From Muribaculaceae bacterium (GTDB lineage Bacteria > Bacteroidota > Bacteroidia > Bacteroidales > Muribaculaceae), in contig JAGATN010000034.1 of the NCBI GenBank assembly GCA_017621225.1, forward strand, positions 1-64,000: a DNA stretch of 64,000 nucleotides, written 5' to 3'. Below the pieces are notes generated by a model. That model saw only the letters and a program-made list of their open reading frames with translations. It did no database searches and was not told the DNA's origin. How positions within the stretch are numbered: the stretch's first letter is position 1; every line of letters starts with the position of its first letter. The translations under genes and the position numbers were made by a program. Below, in pieces: positions 28,108 through 37,383 of the stretch.

Positions 28108-29451
28108 TCAATATCCGGTGTAGCTGTGTGGCGACAGCTTGTGAAGCTCGGCCTTTACCTCGTCCGATACGTTTAGCGTTTCGATGAACTCGGCTATGCT
28201 CTCGGCCGTCACGGTCGAGTTGACACGCGTGAGTTCTTTGAGCGTTTCGTAGGGATGCGGATAGCCTTCGCGGCGCAGTATGGTTTGTATGCCCTCGGCC
28301 ACTACGTTCCACATGTTGTCGAGATCGGCGTTGATGGCGCTTTCGTTCAATATCAGCTTATTGAGACCTTTCAATGTGCTGTGGAGCGCTATGAGCATGT
28401 GCGAGAGGGGCACGCCGATGTTGCGCAGCACGGTCGAGTCGGTAAGGTCGCGTTGCAGTCGTGATATGGGGAGCTTGTTTGACAGATGGCCCAAAACGGC
28501 GTTGGCTATGCCGAGGTTGCCTTCGGAATTTTCGAAGTCGATGGGATTCACCTTGTGAGGCATAGCTGACGAGCCAACTTCGCCGGCTTTGATTTTTTGT
28601 TTGAAATACTCCATCGAGATGTATTGCCATATGTCTCTGTCGAGGTCGATCAATATGGTGTTTATGCGACGCATGGCATCGAAAAGCGCGGCGAGATTGT
28701 CGTAATTGGATATCTGGGTGGTGAACGCCTCTCGTTCTATTCCGAGCTTTTCAGACAGGAACGAGGCTGCAAATTCGCGCCAGTTTATCGACGGATAAGC
28801 GGTGAGATGCGCGTTGAAATTGCCCGTGGCACCGCCGAATTTTCCGCTTACGGGAACGGCTTCGAGCGTTTTCAGCTGAGTGCTCAAACGGTAGGCGAAT
28901 ACTTTTATTTCCTTGCCGAGGCGAGTGGGCGATGCCGGCTGTCCGTGCGTTTTTGCCAGCATGGGCACATTGTACCATTCATCGGCTTTTGCGTCGAGAA
29001 ATGCTATGACCTCCTTCAGCAACGGTATGTAGGCATTTTGTATGGCTTCGCGCACCGACATTGGCACCGACGTGTTGTTGATGTCCTGCGATGTGAGGCC
29101 GAAATGTATGAACTCCTTGTACTGTGACAGTTGCATGGCGTCGAACTTTTCCTTTAGGAAATATTCCACGGCCTTTACGTCATGGTTTGTTACTGATTCT
29201 ATCTCTTTGATGCGTTCGGCATCGGCCAATGTGAAGTTGCGGTATATGTTGCGCAGCGACTCGAATTTGGCGGCATCTACGCCGGCCAGTTGCGGCAGAG
29301 GCAGCTCGCACAAAGCTATGAAATACTCTATCTCGACTCTTACGCGATAGCGTATTAATGCAAATTCTGAAAAATACTGATCGAGCGATTCGCACTTGCT
29401 ACGGTAGCGTCCGTCGACGGGCGAAATTGCGGTAAGGGGGGTCAATTGCAT
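28108..29451 (-). CDS. purB: Adenylosuccinate lyase
   Basis: Cleaves SAICAR and adenylosuccinate to fumarate plus AICAR or AMP in purine synthesis. Superfamily signatures are present: the N-terminal TAISPVDGRYRSKCESL, HFGLTSQDINNTSVP (conserved region 1), KTHGQPASPTRLGKEI with the catalytic histidine, and the mobile-loop signature GSSAMPHKVNPIDFE. Length 447 matches the longer PurB subgroup found in E. coli and Bacteroidetes. It is transcribed alone with a -7 element at 29480 and a terminator at 28034. Confidence 0.96.
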   Translation of the reverse strand: MQLTPLTAISPVDGRYRSKCESLDQYFSEFALIRYRVRVEIEYFIALCELPLPQLAGVDAAKFESLRNIYRNFTLADAERIKEIESVTNHDVKAVEYFLKEKFDAMQLSQYKEFIHFGLTSQDINNTSVPMSVREAIQNAYIPLLKEVIAFLDAKADEWYNVPMLAKTHGQPASPTRLGKEIKVFAYRLSTQLKTLEAVPVSGKFGGATGNFNAHLTAYPSINWREFAASFLSEKLGIEREAFTTQISNYDNLAALFDAMRRINTILIDLDRDIWQYISMEYFKQKIKAGEVGSSAMPHKVNPIDFENSEGNLGIANAVLGHLSNKLPISRLQRDLTDSTVLRNIGVPLSHMLIALHSTLKGLNKLILNESAINADLDNMWNVVAEGIQTILRREGYPHPYETLKELTRVNSTVTAESIAEFIETLNVSDEVKAELHKLSPHSYTGY

Positions 29452-29479
29452 GTTATGATTGATTTTTTTGATTGGAATG

Positions 29480-29487
29480 CAAAATTA
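29480..29487 (-). promoter_or_regulatory. -7 element upstream of purB
   Basis: Reverse strand TAATTTTG, 28 bases before the purB ATG. Confidence 0.5.
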
Positions 29488-29540
29488 CAAATCTTTTTCT
29501 ATATATGAGGGGTTTACGGAGCGCGATTTTTCGAGCTCCG

Positions 29541-29558
29541 CCGGCTCAAGCGAGCCGG
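29541..29558. repeat. GC-rich palindrome between the HAD gene and purB
   Basis: ccggctc / gagccgg around a 4-base loop, 8 bases after the stop of the HAD phosphatase gene. It lacks a T-run, so it is a possible transcript-end structure, not a canonical terminator. Confidence 0.45.
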
Positions 29559-29565
29559 GCGCGGC

Positions 29566-30231
29566 TCATAAAACCAACGGATGCTCGATTATTTCGGTCA
29601 ATTCGTCGACCGTCGACACTATGTGGTCGGCATGGTAGTCGCGCAGTTCCTTGGCCGATCTGAAACCCCACGTCACGCCCACCGACTCGATGCAGGCGCG
29701 TCGGGCCGTCTCCATGTCTACTCCCGAATCGCCCACGTAAAGCGTAGCGGCTTTGGGCGTAGGTATTTTCGACAATATGTCGAACACTATCGACGGGTCG
29801 GGTTTTCGAGGATAGTCGCTCTTTTCGCCTTCGATGGCACCCCACTTCACGTTCGGGAAATAGTGGTGCATAAGCTTTTCGACGGCCGATTGGTATTTGT
29901 TTGAGGCCACGGCTATTTTTACGTCATTGTCGTTCAGGCGCTGAAGCAATTCCGGAATGCCGGGATACGGTTTGGTGCAGTCGGTGTTGTGTTCGTCGTA
30001 ATATTCCTTGAAATATCGACGCAGTATGTCGACGTTTGATGCCGAGCGTTCGTCTTCGGGCAAAACGCGTTCGAGCAGTCGGGTTATTCCATTGCCTACG
30101 AAGAATGGATACGAAGAAAGAGCGTGTAACGGATATCCGCATTTTTCGAGTGCGTAGTTTGCGGCATTGCCCAGATCGTCGATCGTGTTGAGCAAAGTTC
30201 CGTCTAAATCGAATATTACTAATTGTTTCAT
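29566..30231 (-). CDS. HAD-superfamily phosphatase, phosphoglycolate phosphatase-like
   Basis: A cytoplasmic phosphohydrolase of HAD subfamily I. Motif I is DLDGTLLNT near residues 8-16 with the nucleophile Asp. A helical cap follows (GNAANYALEKCGYP..GNGITRLLERVLP), then motif II in VASNKYQ and motifs III/IV in KPDPSIVFDI and YVGDSGVDMETARRA. The ATG at 30231 (MKQLVIFDLDGTL) is preferred over an upstream in-frame ATG at 30270. At 221 residues it looks like Gph, but the substrate could be another small phosphate ester. It lies 49 bases after the TamL gene on the same strand. Confidence 0.87.
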   Translation of the reverse strand: MKQLVIFDLDGTLLNTIDDLGNAANYALEKCGYPLHALSSYPFFVGNGITRLLERVLPEDERSASNVDILRRYFKEYYDEHNTDCTKPYPGIPELLQRLNDNDVKIAVASNKYQSAVEKLMHHYFPNVKWGAIEGEKSDYPRKPDPSIVFDILSKIPTPKAATLYVGDSGVDMETARRACIESVGVTWGFRSAKELRDYHADHIVSTVDELTEIIEHPLVL

Positions 30232-30279
30232 TGCGTTGAGTTTTGTGTCGCTATGAATTATAACAAACAAGAACGAAAA

Positions 30280-32622
30280 TCAGAATGGATATCCGACAGA
30301 AAAATGCAATGTGGTGTCGCGTTTCCATCGCGGATGTATTATGGGCCACGGTTCCTGATTCATTGCTGGGTTGTGCGCTTTGATGCCGAGGTCGAAGCGC
30401 AACAGGAAGTATTCGAAGTCGAGGCGAAGCCCGATGCCGTATGATGCAGCCAGCTGCTTCCAGAATTTAGAGAAGCGGAACAGGCCCCCCGGTTGGTTTT
30501 CGTAGTTATGAATGGTCCATATGTTGCCCGCATCGGCAAAAAAAGCACCTTCAAACACCCAGAACAGCTTCATACGATATTCGGCACTGAGTATGAGCGA
30601 TATGTCGCCGCACTGGTTGATGAAGTCGGTAACGTAATTGCGCGAGTCGTACGATCCGGGGCCGAGCGTGCGCACTCCCCAGCCTCTTACGCCGTTGGCG
30701 CCGCCGGCATAAAATCTTTTTTCGAAAGGAAGCACGCGCGAGTTACCGTAAGGAACGCCGATGCCACCTCCTACGCGGAATGCCACGGAGTGACGGTTGT
30801 CGAAATTTCGTGTCAGGCTGTATTCTATCTCCGCTTTGACGTATTGCGAATACTGTATGCCGAGAAATTTGTAAACGTCGTCGCTTCGTTTCTGCTTGGT
30901 GAGGTGCGAGAGCATGTACAGCGTGTTGCCGGCCGTTTCGCCTCCGGCGCGGAAAGTGTATATCCACGGTTGTATCGAATGCCGTTTCAGCGATGCCGAC
31001 GATATACGCTTGTTGGTGCGGTAATACGAATATCCCATGCGCATGATGAAGTGATCCTCGTAGCTGTAACGGAGCAGCGGATTCGAGGGAGCTATCTGAT
31101 TAATGAAGTCGATGGTGCTTTCCGGCAGATACACATAATTTATGTCTATCAGGTCGAGCGTGCGTCGTTCGCGATTGTTAGGGTTGGCCCATTTATATTT
31201 CCACGCTGCGCCGGCTATTATGCGCGTGTATTCCGGTCGCTCCTGATAGTTGAACGACAGGGCAAATTCGGTGGATGCCTTTATGCGCCGTTTGAAATTG
31301 CGCGACACGAATGGAAATTCAAATTTTGGGAACGTGATGCCCACTTCGGCCCCGTGCTCGGTGTAACGGTCGTTTATGAGCCCGGAGAAATTTCCCGAAA
31401 GGCTTTCGTAGTTGGTGCGCAGTTTTGCCGTAAACAGATTCGACATCTTGGCCAGATTGCGGTGCAGGTATGTAAGCCCGACGCCGAAACCGAGGTCGCC
31501 TTCCGAGTTCGTGCCACCCAGTTCCAACGTCACCCCTTGCTTCTTGTTTCGCGATAGATACACGAAGGCATCGAGCCATTCGTCCGAGCCTATTCGTCCG
31601 GCAGGCTTCATCTCTATGTTTATCGATTTCAGGATGCCCAGTTGGCTCAGCGCTTCGTAAGTGCGATCCACTTCAAACGACCTATACAGCTTACCGGGCG
31701 TTATGAAGTTTTTTTCCTCGAGAGCTTCGGGCTTTATGTATCTGTCGCCCACGTATATCACGTTGATGTCCTTGTACGTAACGGTGTCGGTGGCCATCTT
31801 CCGCAATTCGTCGGCCGGAATGCCTTGGTCGGATGCCGTTACGAAATAAACGTTGCGTATGTAATATTTGGTGTGCGATGCCGTGTCGGCCACGGCTATC
31901 GTTGCCTGATTCGGGCGGCGCGGATGGCGCACGTTTATCGAAATGTCAACGTCGTATGAATTTTCGGCCGTGTCGGCATAAAAAGTGATGTACTCCTTGG
32001 TGAAGGCGTAATACCCTCTGTTGCGAAGGCGTTCGGTGATTCGCGTTCGCTCGGCATCGAGGTTGTTTCGGTCAAACAGCGTTCCCGGCTTTATGGTCGA
32101 TGCTATGGTGTCGCTCATCACCAAGCGCGATATTGCCGTGTCGGGTATGTTATATGCCACCGACGTTATGCGGTGAGGCGTGCCGGTGGTCACGTTGTAG
32201 GTCACGTCGATTTTCTTCTTGTCGGGACGCATGGTGGTGTCCACTTCGACCTCTGCGTCCATGTAGCCCTTGTTGATGAGTGCCTTTGTCAGTTGCGAAC
32301 GCGAAGCTTCGGTGAGTTCTTGACTGTATATTGCTGGCGGCTGTCCGAGGCGTCTGAACCATTTGTTGTACCATTTTGCCGTGTCGGCACCCGAAAGATT
32401 GTACGTGGCGAGTTGCAGTTTGGCGAATCCCAACACCTTATGGTTGGGTGTTTGGCGAAGATAATTGGTCAGGTCGGTCGATTTCACATCCTTGTTGTCA
32501 TTTATGCTTATCGACACGTTGTTCAGTAGGTATTCGCCCTCGGGCACATGCTTCGTCGAGCTGCATCCGATCAGTAATGCAGCAGACAATATGGCAAGTA
32601 TGTAGAGGCTTACGCGACTCAT
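30280..32622 (-). CDS. tamL: TamL-type outer-membrane assembly lipoprotein (BamA/TamA superfamily)
   Basis: An Omp85-family outer-membrane protein that helps export or insert envelope proteins; in Bacteroidetes the TamA homologue carries a lipid anchor and is called TamL. The lipobox is LLIGC (Cys20). Periplasmic POTRA-like domains follow (e.g. YLLNNVSISINDNKD and the FAKLQLATYNLSG region). A long C-terminal 16-strand barrel runs to the terminal SVGYPF. The barrel contains the family motif VRGWG in GGANGVRGWGVRTLGPG. The 780-residue length fits. A -7 element lies at 32640. No TamB gene is in the adjacent sequence. Confidence 0.85.
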   Translation of the reverse strand: MSRVSLYILAILSAALLIGCSSTKHVPEGEYLLNNVSISINDNKDVKSTDLTNYLRQTPNHKVLGFAKLQLATYNLSGADTAKWYNKWFRRLGQPPAIYSQELTEASRSQLTKALINKGYMDAEVEVDTTMRPDKKKIDVTYNVTTGTPHRITSVAYNIPDTAISRLVMSDTIASTIKPGTLFDRNNLDAERTRITERLRNRGYYAFTKEYITFYADTAENSYDVDISINVRHPRRPNQATIAVADTASHTKYYIRNVYFVTASDQGIPADELRKMATDTVTYKDINVIYVGDRYIKPEALEEKNFITPGKLYRSFEVDRTYEALSQLGILKSINIEMKPAGRIGSDEWLDAFVYLSRNKKQGVTLELGGTNSEGDLGFGVGLTYLHRNLAKMSNLFTAKLRTNYESLSGNFSGLINDRYTEHGAEVGITFPKFEFPFVSRNFKRRIKASTEFALSFNYQERPEYTRIIAGAAWKYKWANPNNRERRTLDLIDINYVYLPESTIDFINQIAPSNPLLRYSYEDHFIMRMGYSYYRTNKRISSASLKRHSIQPWIYTFRAGGETAGNTLYMLSHLTKQKRSDDVYKFLGIQYSQYVKAEIEYSLTRNFDNRHSVAFRVGGGIGVPYGNSRVLPFEKRFYAGGANGVRGWGVRTLGPGSYDSRNYVTDFINQCGDISLILSAEYRMKLFWVFEGAFFADAGNIWTIHNYENQPGGLFRFSKFWKQLAASYGIGLRLDFEYFLLRFDLGIKAHNPAMNQEPWPIIHPRWKRDTTLHFSVGYPF

Positions 32623-32639
32623 CGTTATTAATGGAACTG

Positions 32640-32647
32640 CAAAGTTA
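32640..32647 (-). promoter_or_regulatory. -7 element upstream of the TamL gene
   Basis: Reverse strand TAACTTTG, 17 bases before the ATG at 32622; no clear TTTG at -33. Confidence 0.5.
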
Positions 32648-32786
32648 GCTTTCGCAGCCCAATAATAAAAATCGAATGTCTAAAAAAGCATGAAAATAAC
32701 CGCTCGAAGCTACTTCTTTGACGAACTCGACCAATAAATCGGGGTGTCGGCGCATTGTGTGGCATATGGCTTGCCGGGGGGCAGAA

Positions 32787-34280
32787 TCATAGTTTGTAGG
32801 TGAGTATCACCGACTCGCTTATGGCCGATGACTTCACGTCGGGAAAGTCGCGATAGCGAGTCGAGCGGTAATAATGTGATATGCCGAGGCTTATGTATAG
32901 CTTTCGCCAAAGCTTCAGGTCGACACGTAATTCCGTTACCCCGAATGCCGCCGACGATTTGTCGCCTTGCACGTTCAGCGTATGATAGTCGACGGTGCGT
33001 AGATTGGTGCCGCGCTTATATCCCTTCCACGTAAACAGTCGGTAATATTCATGCGATATGGATGCCGAGAAGCGGTCATGGTCAAACACCAGATGTGCGC
33101 CTCCCTTCAGCGAAAAGCCGCTGGCCAGATTGTAGTTGCGTTCATCTACCTGATAGTGGTCCGACAATATCGCGCCGAGAAACACTCCGTTGGCGTGTGC
33201 ATAGGCATCGAATACCCATCCGCGTCGCTCGATGTCGCGAAACATCACTCCTACTCCCGCCGACGCGGGCACTCCCAATTTGTAAGGGCATTTCCCGACG
33301 TGCTCCGATATGGTGTCGGAATCGTAGAAGTCGAAATGCTGATACATGCCCACGCTTAAAAATTGGTCGCGCGTTTCGAGCAGTTCTCTCGACAATAAGC
33401 GCCCTTTTATGTTGAGCTGCGACAGCACCGGCTGAGTGTTGATGATGTTCAGCACTGACCGAAATGTGAAGTAATCGTACGGCTGCCGGCTCGTGCCTTC
33501 GAAGCGGTCGCCATACTCCATGTTAAGCTCCATGGTAAATCCCGACTTCGACGTTCCGGCGTGTCGATTCTTGAACGACAGTATTCTGAATCCCGACGAT
33601 ATTTCCACTCCTATCGGGGGGATGCCGAACTGACGGCCGGTAGTGGAGCGGTGTCGCCACGCGTCGCCGTTTATTATTCTCGTAAGCCCGCGCATCGGAG
33701 ATATGACGAATGCGGCTGCCTCGCGAAGCCCGCGCTCCGATCCGGTGGCTCGGTCGTCGAGCACTATGTCCGACATGCGGTAGCACACTTCGCCTATCGC
33801 CATGCCCCCTATGGGGGTGGCTATGATGTCGTTGGTCGAAGGGTATTCCCTCTCCATGAACAGCTCCCACATTGCGCTTCCACCCAAGGCAAAGAGGCCC
33901 GATTTCCAATAATTGAATCCGTTTGAGCGGGCCGCGTTGAAAAACAGGCTTCCGTTATACGGATGCAGAAACATGTTGGTGCCCATGTGGTCGTTATCCC
34001 ATATAAATCCGTGCTTGAAGTTCTCTTTTATGGAGTGCAGCGATATGTATGCGTAATCGCCGCGCTGTATGAAGCGGTCGTATCCCCACAACGCTATGTT
34101 CGAGCCTGCCACCATTGCCGTGGCCTGCCAGAATCGCGGCTTGCCGTAATGCATTAAGTCGGCCGTGTCGGGGTCGACCTGTGGCCTGATGTTTAGCTTT
34201 ATGGGCATTTGTGCGTTGATGTGCGGAATGGATAGGATCCATACTGCGCATATCAATAACATATAGCTGAAACGTGGCAT
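32787..34280 (-). CDS. DUF3943 outer-membrane protein
   Basis: An exported 497-residue protein with a signal peptide (about 1-23, ending HINA-Q) and a family-typical core: the SNGFNYWKSGLFALGGSAMWE segment region and NDIIATPIGGMAIGEV. The second half has alternating amphipathic strands ending in SAISESVILTYKL, consistent with a beta-barrel in the outer membrane. Function is unknown. It lies 164 bases upstream of the TamL gene on the same strand, but the TamL gene has its own -7 element. The DUF3943 assignment rests on recognition of the SINDL/IATPIGG motif. Confidence 0.78.
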   Translation of the reverse strand: MPRFSYMLLICAVWILSIPHINAQMPIKLNIRPQVDPDTADLMHYGKPRFWQATAMVAGSNIALWGYDRFIQRGDYAYISLHSIKENFKHGFIWDNDHMGTNMFLHPYNGSLFFNAARSNGFNYWKSGLFALGGSAMWELFMEREYPSTNDIIATPIGGMAIGEVCYRMSDIVLDDRATGSERGLREAAAFVISPMRGLTRIINGDAWRHRSTTGRQFGIPPIGVEISSGFRILSFKNRHAGTSKSGFTMELNMEYGDRFEGTSRQPYDYFTFRSVLNIINTQPVLSQLNIKGRLLSRELLETRDQFLSVGMYQHFDFYDSDTISEHVGKCPYKLGVPASAGVGVMFRDIERRGWVFDAYAHANGVFLGAILSDHYQVDERNYNLASGFSLKGGAHLVFDHDRFSASISHEYYRLFTWKGYKRGTNLRTVDYHTLNVQGDKSSAAFGVTELRVDLKLWRKLYISLGISHYYRSTRYRDFPDVKSSAISESVILTYKL

Positions 34281-34435
34281 AATTCATAATATCGTATAAT
34301 TGATAAACAAAATAGCGTGTGAATATTTCGTTTGCATATGTTTAAAAATATTATCGGGGCTTGTCGGAATCTGTCCGAACCATTAAAATATCTTGGCATT
34401 GATGAAAAAGTGGCAACAAAATAGTGTCTGTAACG

Positions 34436-34467
34436 ATTGTCAGAAACTGAGAAAAGTAGTAACTTTG
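34436..34467 (+). promoter_or_regulatory. Promoter of the AspT/YidE-type transporter gene
   Basis: ATTG (34436-34439), 20 bp, TAACTTTG (34460-34467). One mismatch at -33; leader about 50 bases. Confidence 0.65.
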
Positions 34468-34523
34468 TGCCTTGAATTTAAGCAATCTGCGTAACTTGCA
34501 ACGTAACAGCTAATTAATATATT

Positions 34524-36182
34524 ATGGACTTTTCGTGGTTGATAAATCTACTGAGCCCCGGTCACATGGAGTTGGCAAGCACCATAGTGCTATATTCCTT
34601 TGTGATAGCCCTTGGTGTCTTTCTTGGTAAAATTAAGGTGGCAGGGGTATCGCTCGGAGTTACATTCGTGTTGTTTGTGGGCATCATAATGGGCCATTTT
34701 GGCTATGTGGTCAATGCCGAGGTATTGAAATTCATCCGAGAATTCGGTTTGATACTTTTCATATTCTCGATAGGCATACAGGTGGGCCCCGGCTTTTTCT
34801 CGTCGTTCAAGAAAGGCGGCATGAGGCTTAACGGACTTGCCGTGTTGGGCATAGCGCTAAACGTGTTGATCGTGTTGATAATATATTATGCCGACGGGCA
34901 TACGAGCATCGAGGCTCTTGTGGGTGTGATGTCGGGGGCTGTTACCAATACTCCCGGTTTGGCTGCCGCTCAGCAGACAGCCGGAACCACCGAAGCCATC
35001 AACACTATGGCGATGGGCTACGCAGCCGCTTATCCGCTTGGCGTGATAGGCATAATTGGCGCGATGTTTCTCGTTAAGGCCATATTCGGCATAAAGGCCG
35101 AGAACGAAATAAAGGCCATCGAGGACGAGCAGGCAAATGCGCAGCTGAAACCTAACATAATAACGGTTGAGGTGCGCAATCCGCAGATAGAGGGTAAGTC
35201 GTTGCGTCAGCTTCATGACATAATACAATGCGATTTCGTGATTTCGCGAATGACGAGCGACGGTGGCGACATAATAATACCCACGTCGGCCACTCAGGTG
35301 CACATAGGCGAAAAGTTGTACGTTGTGATTTCGGCACAGGATGTCGACAGATTTCTCTCCATCATAGGCCCGACTGCCGAAATGGACTGGGAGGCCGCTA
35401 CGCCGAGCCGAGTGGTGTCGCGTCGCATCGTCATAACCAAGAGCGAGTACAACGGTGTGGCTCTCGGCTCTCTGCGACTGCATACCGCTTATCAGCTTAA
35501 CGCCACGCGCGTCAACCGTGCCGGCGTCGACCTGCTTGCTTCGCCGAGCTTGCGTTTGCAAATGGGCGACCGCATAACGGTGGTGGGCGACATAAACGAC
35601 ATTGATCGTTTGGCCGAAAAGCTGGGCAACTCGATGAAACGTCTTAACGAACCGAATATGATAACCATATTCGTCGGCATATTATTCGGTATAATAGTAG
35701 GGTCGATAAATGTGGGCTTCGGTATGAAGCTTGGTTTGGCCGGCGGTCCTCTCGTAGTGGCCATCTTGCTTAGCCGTTTCGGCTATAAATTCAAGCTCGT
35801 CACATATACCTCGTCGTCGGCTTCGTTGCTTATGCGAGAGCTTGGCATATGTCTGTTCCTCGCATCGGTGGGCATATCTTCGGGAGCCGGATTCGCTGAA
35901 ACGGTGTTTAACTCCACCGGTATGTGGTGGGTGATATGGGGCTTCATAATCACGTTCGTGCCATTGGTAATAGTGGGCCTTATAGCTCGAGGCGTTTATA
36001 AGATCAATTTCCTTACCATAATGGGTCTGTTCTCGGGCGGCTATACCGATCCCCCGGCACTTGCATATGCAGGCGGCAGCACTTCGAGCGATGCACCGGC
36101 AGTGGCTTATTCTACGGTTTATCCGTTGACCATGTTTTTGCGCGTGGTGGCAGCCCAGGGATTGATACTGGCTTTTATGTAA
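34524..36182 (+). CDS. AspT/YidE/YbjL-family transporter with two TrkA-C (RCK-C) domains
   Basis: A polytopic inner-membrane protein with two copies of the AspT/YidE/YbjL duplication domain. The first (about 15-190) includes FSIGIQVGPGFFSSF and GAVTNTPGLAAAQQ. The second (about 375-552) includes ASVGISSGAGFAETVF and GGYTDPPALAYA. Between them are two RCK-C-like domains (about 205-290 and 293-375) that probably bind a regulatory ligand. Length 552 matches YidE/YbjL relatives. AspT exchanges aspartate for alanine, but the substrate of this branch is not established, so only the family is called. Confidence 0.87.
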   Translation: MDFSWLINLLSPGHMELASTIVLYSFVIALGVFLGKIKVAGVSLGVTFVLFVGIIMGHFGYVVNAEVLKFIREFGLILFIFSIGIQVGPGFFSSFKKGGMRLNGLAVLGIALNVLIVLIIYYADGHTSIEALVGVMSGAVTNTPGLAAAQQTAGTTEAINTMAMGYAAAYPLGVIGIIGAMFLVKAIFGIKAENEIKAIEDEQANAQLKPNIITVEVRNPQIEGKSLRQLHDIIQCDFVISRMTSDGGDIIIPTSATQVHIGEKLYVVISAQDVDRFLSIIGPTAEMDWEAATPSRVVSRRIVITKSEYNGVALGSLRLHTAYQLNATRVNRAGVDLLASPSLRLQMGDRITVVGDINDIDRLAEKLGNSMKRLNEPNMITIFVGILFGIIVGSINVGFGMKLGLAGGPLVVAILLSRFGYKFKLVTYTSSSASLLMRELGICLFLASVGISSGAGFAETVFNSTGMWWVIWGFIITFVPLVIVGLIARGVYKINFLTIMGLFSGGYTDPPALAYAGGSTSSDAPAVAYSTVYPLTMFLRVVAAQGLILAFM

Positions 36183-36213
36183 CATGCACTATAACCAAAA
36201 ATAAAACTCTATT

Positions 36214-36756
36214 ATGAAAGAATTAAAAGGAACAAAAACGGAGCGCAACCTGAAGGAGGCTTTTGCCGGTGAATCGGAGGCGCGTAATAAATATACATAT
36301 TTTGCTTCGAAGGCTCGTAAGGACGGATATGAACAGATAGCCGCCATTTTCGAAGAAACGGCTCAGAACGAAAAGGAGCACGCCAAACTTTGGTTTAAGC
36401 TGCTTCAGGGCGGCGACATTGCCGATACTATGACCAATCTTCGTGAAGCTGCTGCCGGCGAAAATTACGAATGGACCAATATGTACGACCGAATGGCTCG
36501 TGAAGCCGAAGAAGAAGGCTTCACCGAAATAGCGTTTCGTTTCCGCGCCGTGGCTGCGATAGAGCGTCATCATGAAGAACGCTATCGTCGATTGTTGCAA
36601 AACATCGAAGAAGGCATCGTGTTCTCTCGCGAAGGCGATACGGTATGGATTTGCCGCAATTGTGGCCATGTGGTTATCGGTAAAAATGCTCCCGGTGTAT
36701 GCCCTGTGTGTCTGCATCCTCAGAGCTTCTTCGAGATCAAGGCCGAAAATTATTGA
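36214..36756 (+). CDS. rbr: Rubrerythrin
   Basis: A non-haem diiron peroxidase protecting anaerobes from hydrogen peroxide in the cytoplasm. The four-helix diiron domain shows the glutamate motifs [27 protein letters not shown] and [11 protein letters not shown]. The C-terminal rubredoxin-like Fe(Cys)4 site is CRNCG..CPVC. It starts 31 bases after the transporter gene and is closed by a terminator at 36779. A thioredoxin gene is convergent just downstream. Length 180 is normal. Confidence 0.96.
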   Translation: MKELKGTKTERNLKEAFAGESEARNKYTYFASKARKDGYEQIAAIFEETAQNEKEHAKLWFKLLQGGDIADTMTNLREAAAGENYEWTNMYDRMAREAEEEGFTEIAFRFRAVAAIERHHEERYRRLLQNIEEGIVFSREGDTVWICRNCGHVVIGKNAPGVCPVCLHPQSFFEIKAENY

Positions 36757-36778
36757 TTATAAATAGCATAAAAAATCA

Positions 36779-36827
36779 AACGAACCGCGTGACGACGATT
36801 ATGCTGCACGGTTCGTTCGTTTTTTTA
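36779..36827. terminator. Bidirectional terminator between rubrerythrin and thioredoxin genes
   Basis: An inverted repeat (aacgaacc..gtg / cac ggttcgtt, 36779-36817) is followed by T7 at 36821-36827. An A-run on the other side can serve the reverse-strand thioredoxin gene. Confidence 0.85.
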
Positions 36828-36843
36828 TATGTCGGCGCGGTTG

Positions 36844-37146
36844 CTACCGGTCGATATGTTCCGATAGCTTGCTTTCAAGAATGGGGGCCTGCTGAACTCC
36901 ATAGGCACGCCATATTGCTTCGCCCTCTTTGAAAAGGATGAGAGTGGGTATCGATTGTATGGAGTACTGTTCGGCCAATTGAGGATTTCGGTCAACGTCT
37001 ATTTTCAGAATGTTAACCTTGTCGCCAAGTTTGTTTTTTACTTGTTCGAGAATGGGAGCCTGAACCTTGCAGGGGCCGCACCAGGTGGCGAAAAAGTCTA
37101 CGAGCGTAGGCTTCTTGTCGTTGATTATGTCAGTGAATTCACTCAT
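36844..37146 (-). CDS. trxA: Thioredoxin
   Basis: A cytoplasmic dithiol-disulfide oxidoreductase. The active site is WCGPCK (Cys23, Cys26), followed by the family cis-proline region SIPTLILFKEGE. The ATG at 37146 (MSEFTDIINDKKPTLVDF) gives 100 residues, the usual size; a longer frame to 37188 adds non-family sequence. It is convergent with the rubrerythrin gene, a plausible redox partner group. Confidence 0.95.
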   Translation of the reverse strand: MSEFTDIINDKKPTLVDFFATWCGPCKVQAPILEQVKNKLGDKVNILKIDVDRNPQLAEQYSIQSIPTLILFKEGEAIWRAYGVQQAPILESKLSEHIDR

Positions 37147-37329
37147 GATATTTCTGTTTTTTAGTTTTGTTCGTCGATGTGATAACAAATTAGCCGTGCC
37201 GAAAGTTTGGTGTGCCGTTTCGCATTGTAATGCGTGGCCGTTTCACCTACACATTTTCCTTTAAACGCAAGCCTTGAATTTTATTGTGAAAATAAGGTTA
37301 AAAATTCGGGCTGATTATGAAAAAATGTG

Positions 37330-37337
37330 TAAATTTG
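37330..37337 (+). promoter_or_regulatory. -7 element upstream of the C10 protease gene
   Basis: TAAATTTG, 46 bases before the ATG at 37384. A weak TTCG sits 21 bp upstream in the -33 position. Confidence 0.55.
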
Positions 37338-37383
37338 TCACAATACCATTTTAATCACTAATACCTAAATAATTCATTTGGTT

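Noticed and set aside
37378-37383. A TTG start for the C10 protease two codons upstream
   Set aside because: The ATG at 37384 directly precedes a normal signal peptide and needs no rare start codon.
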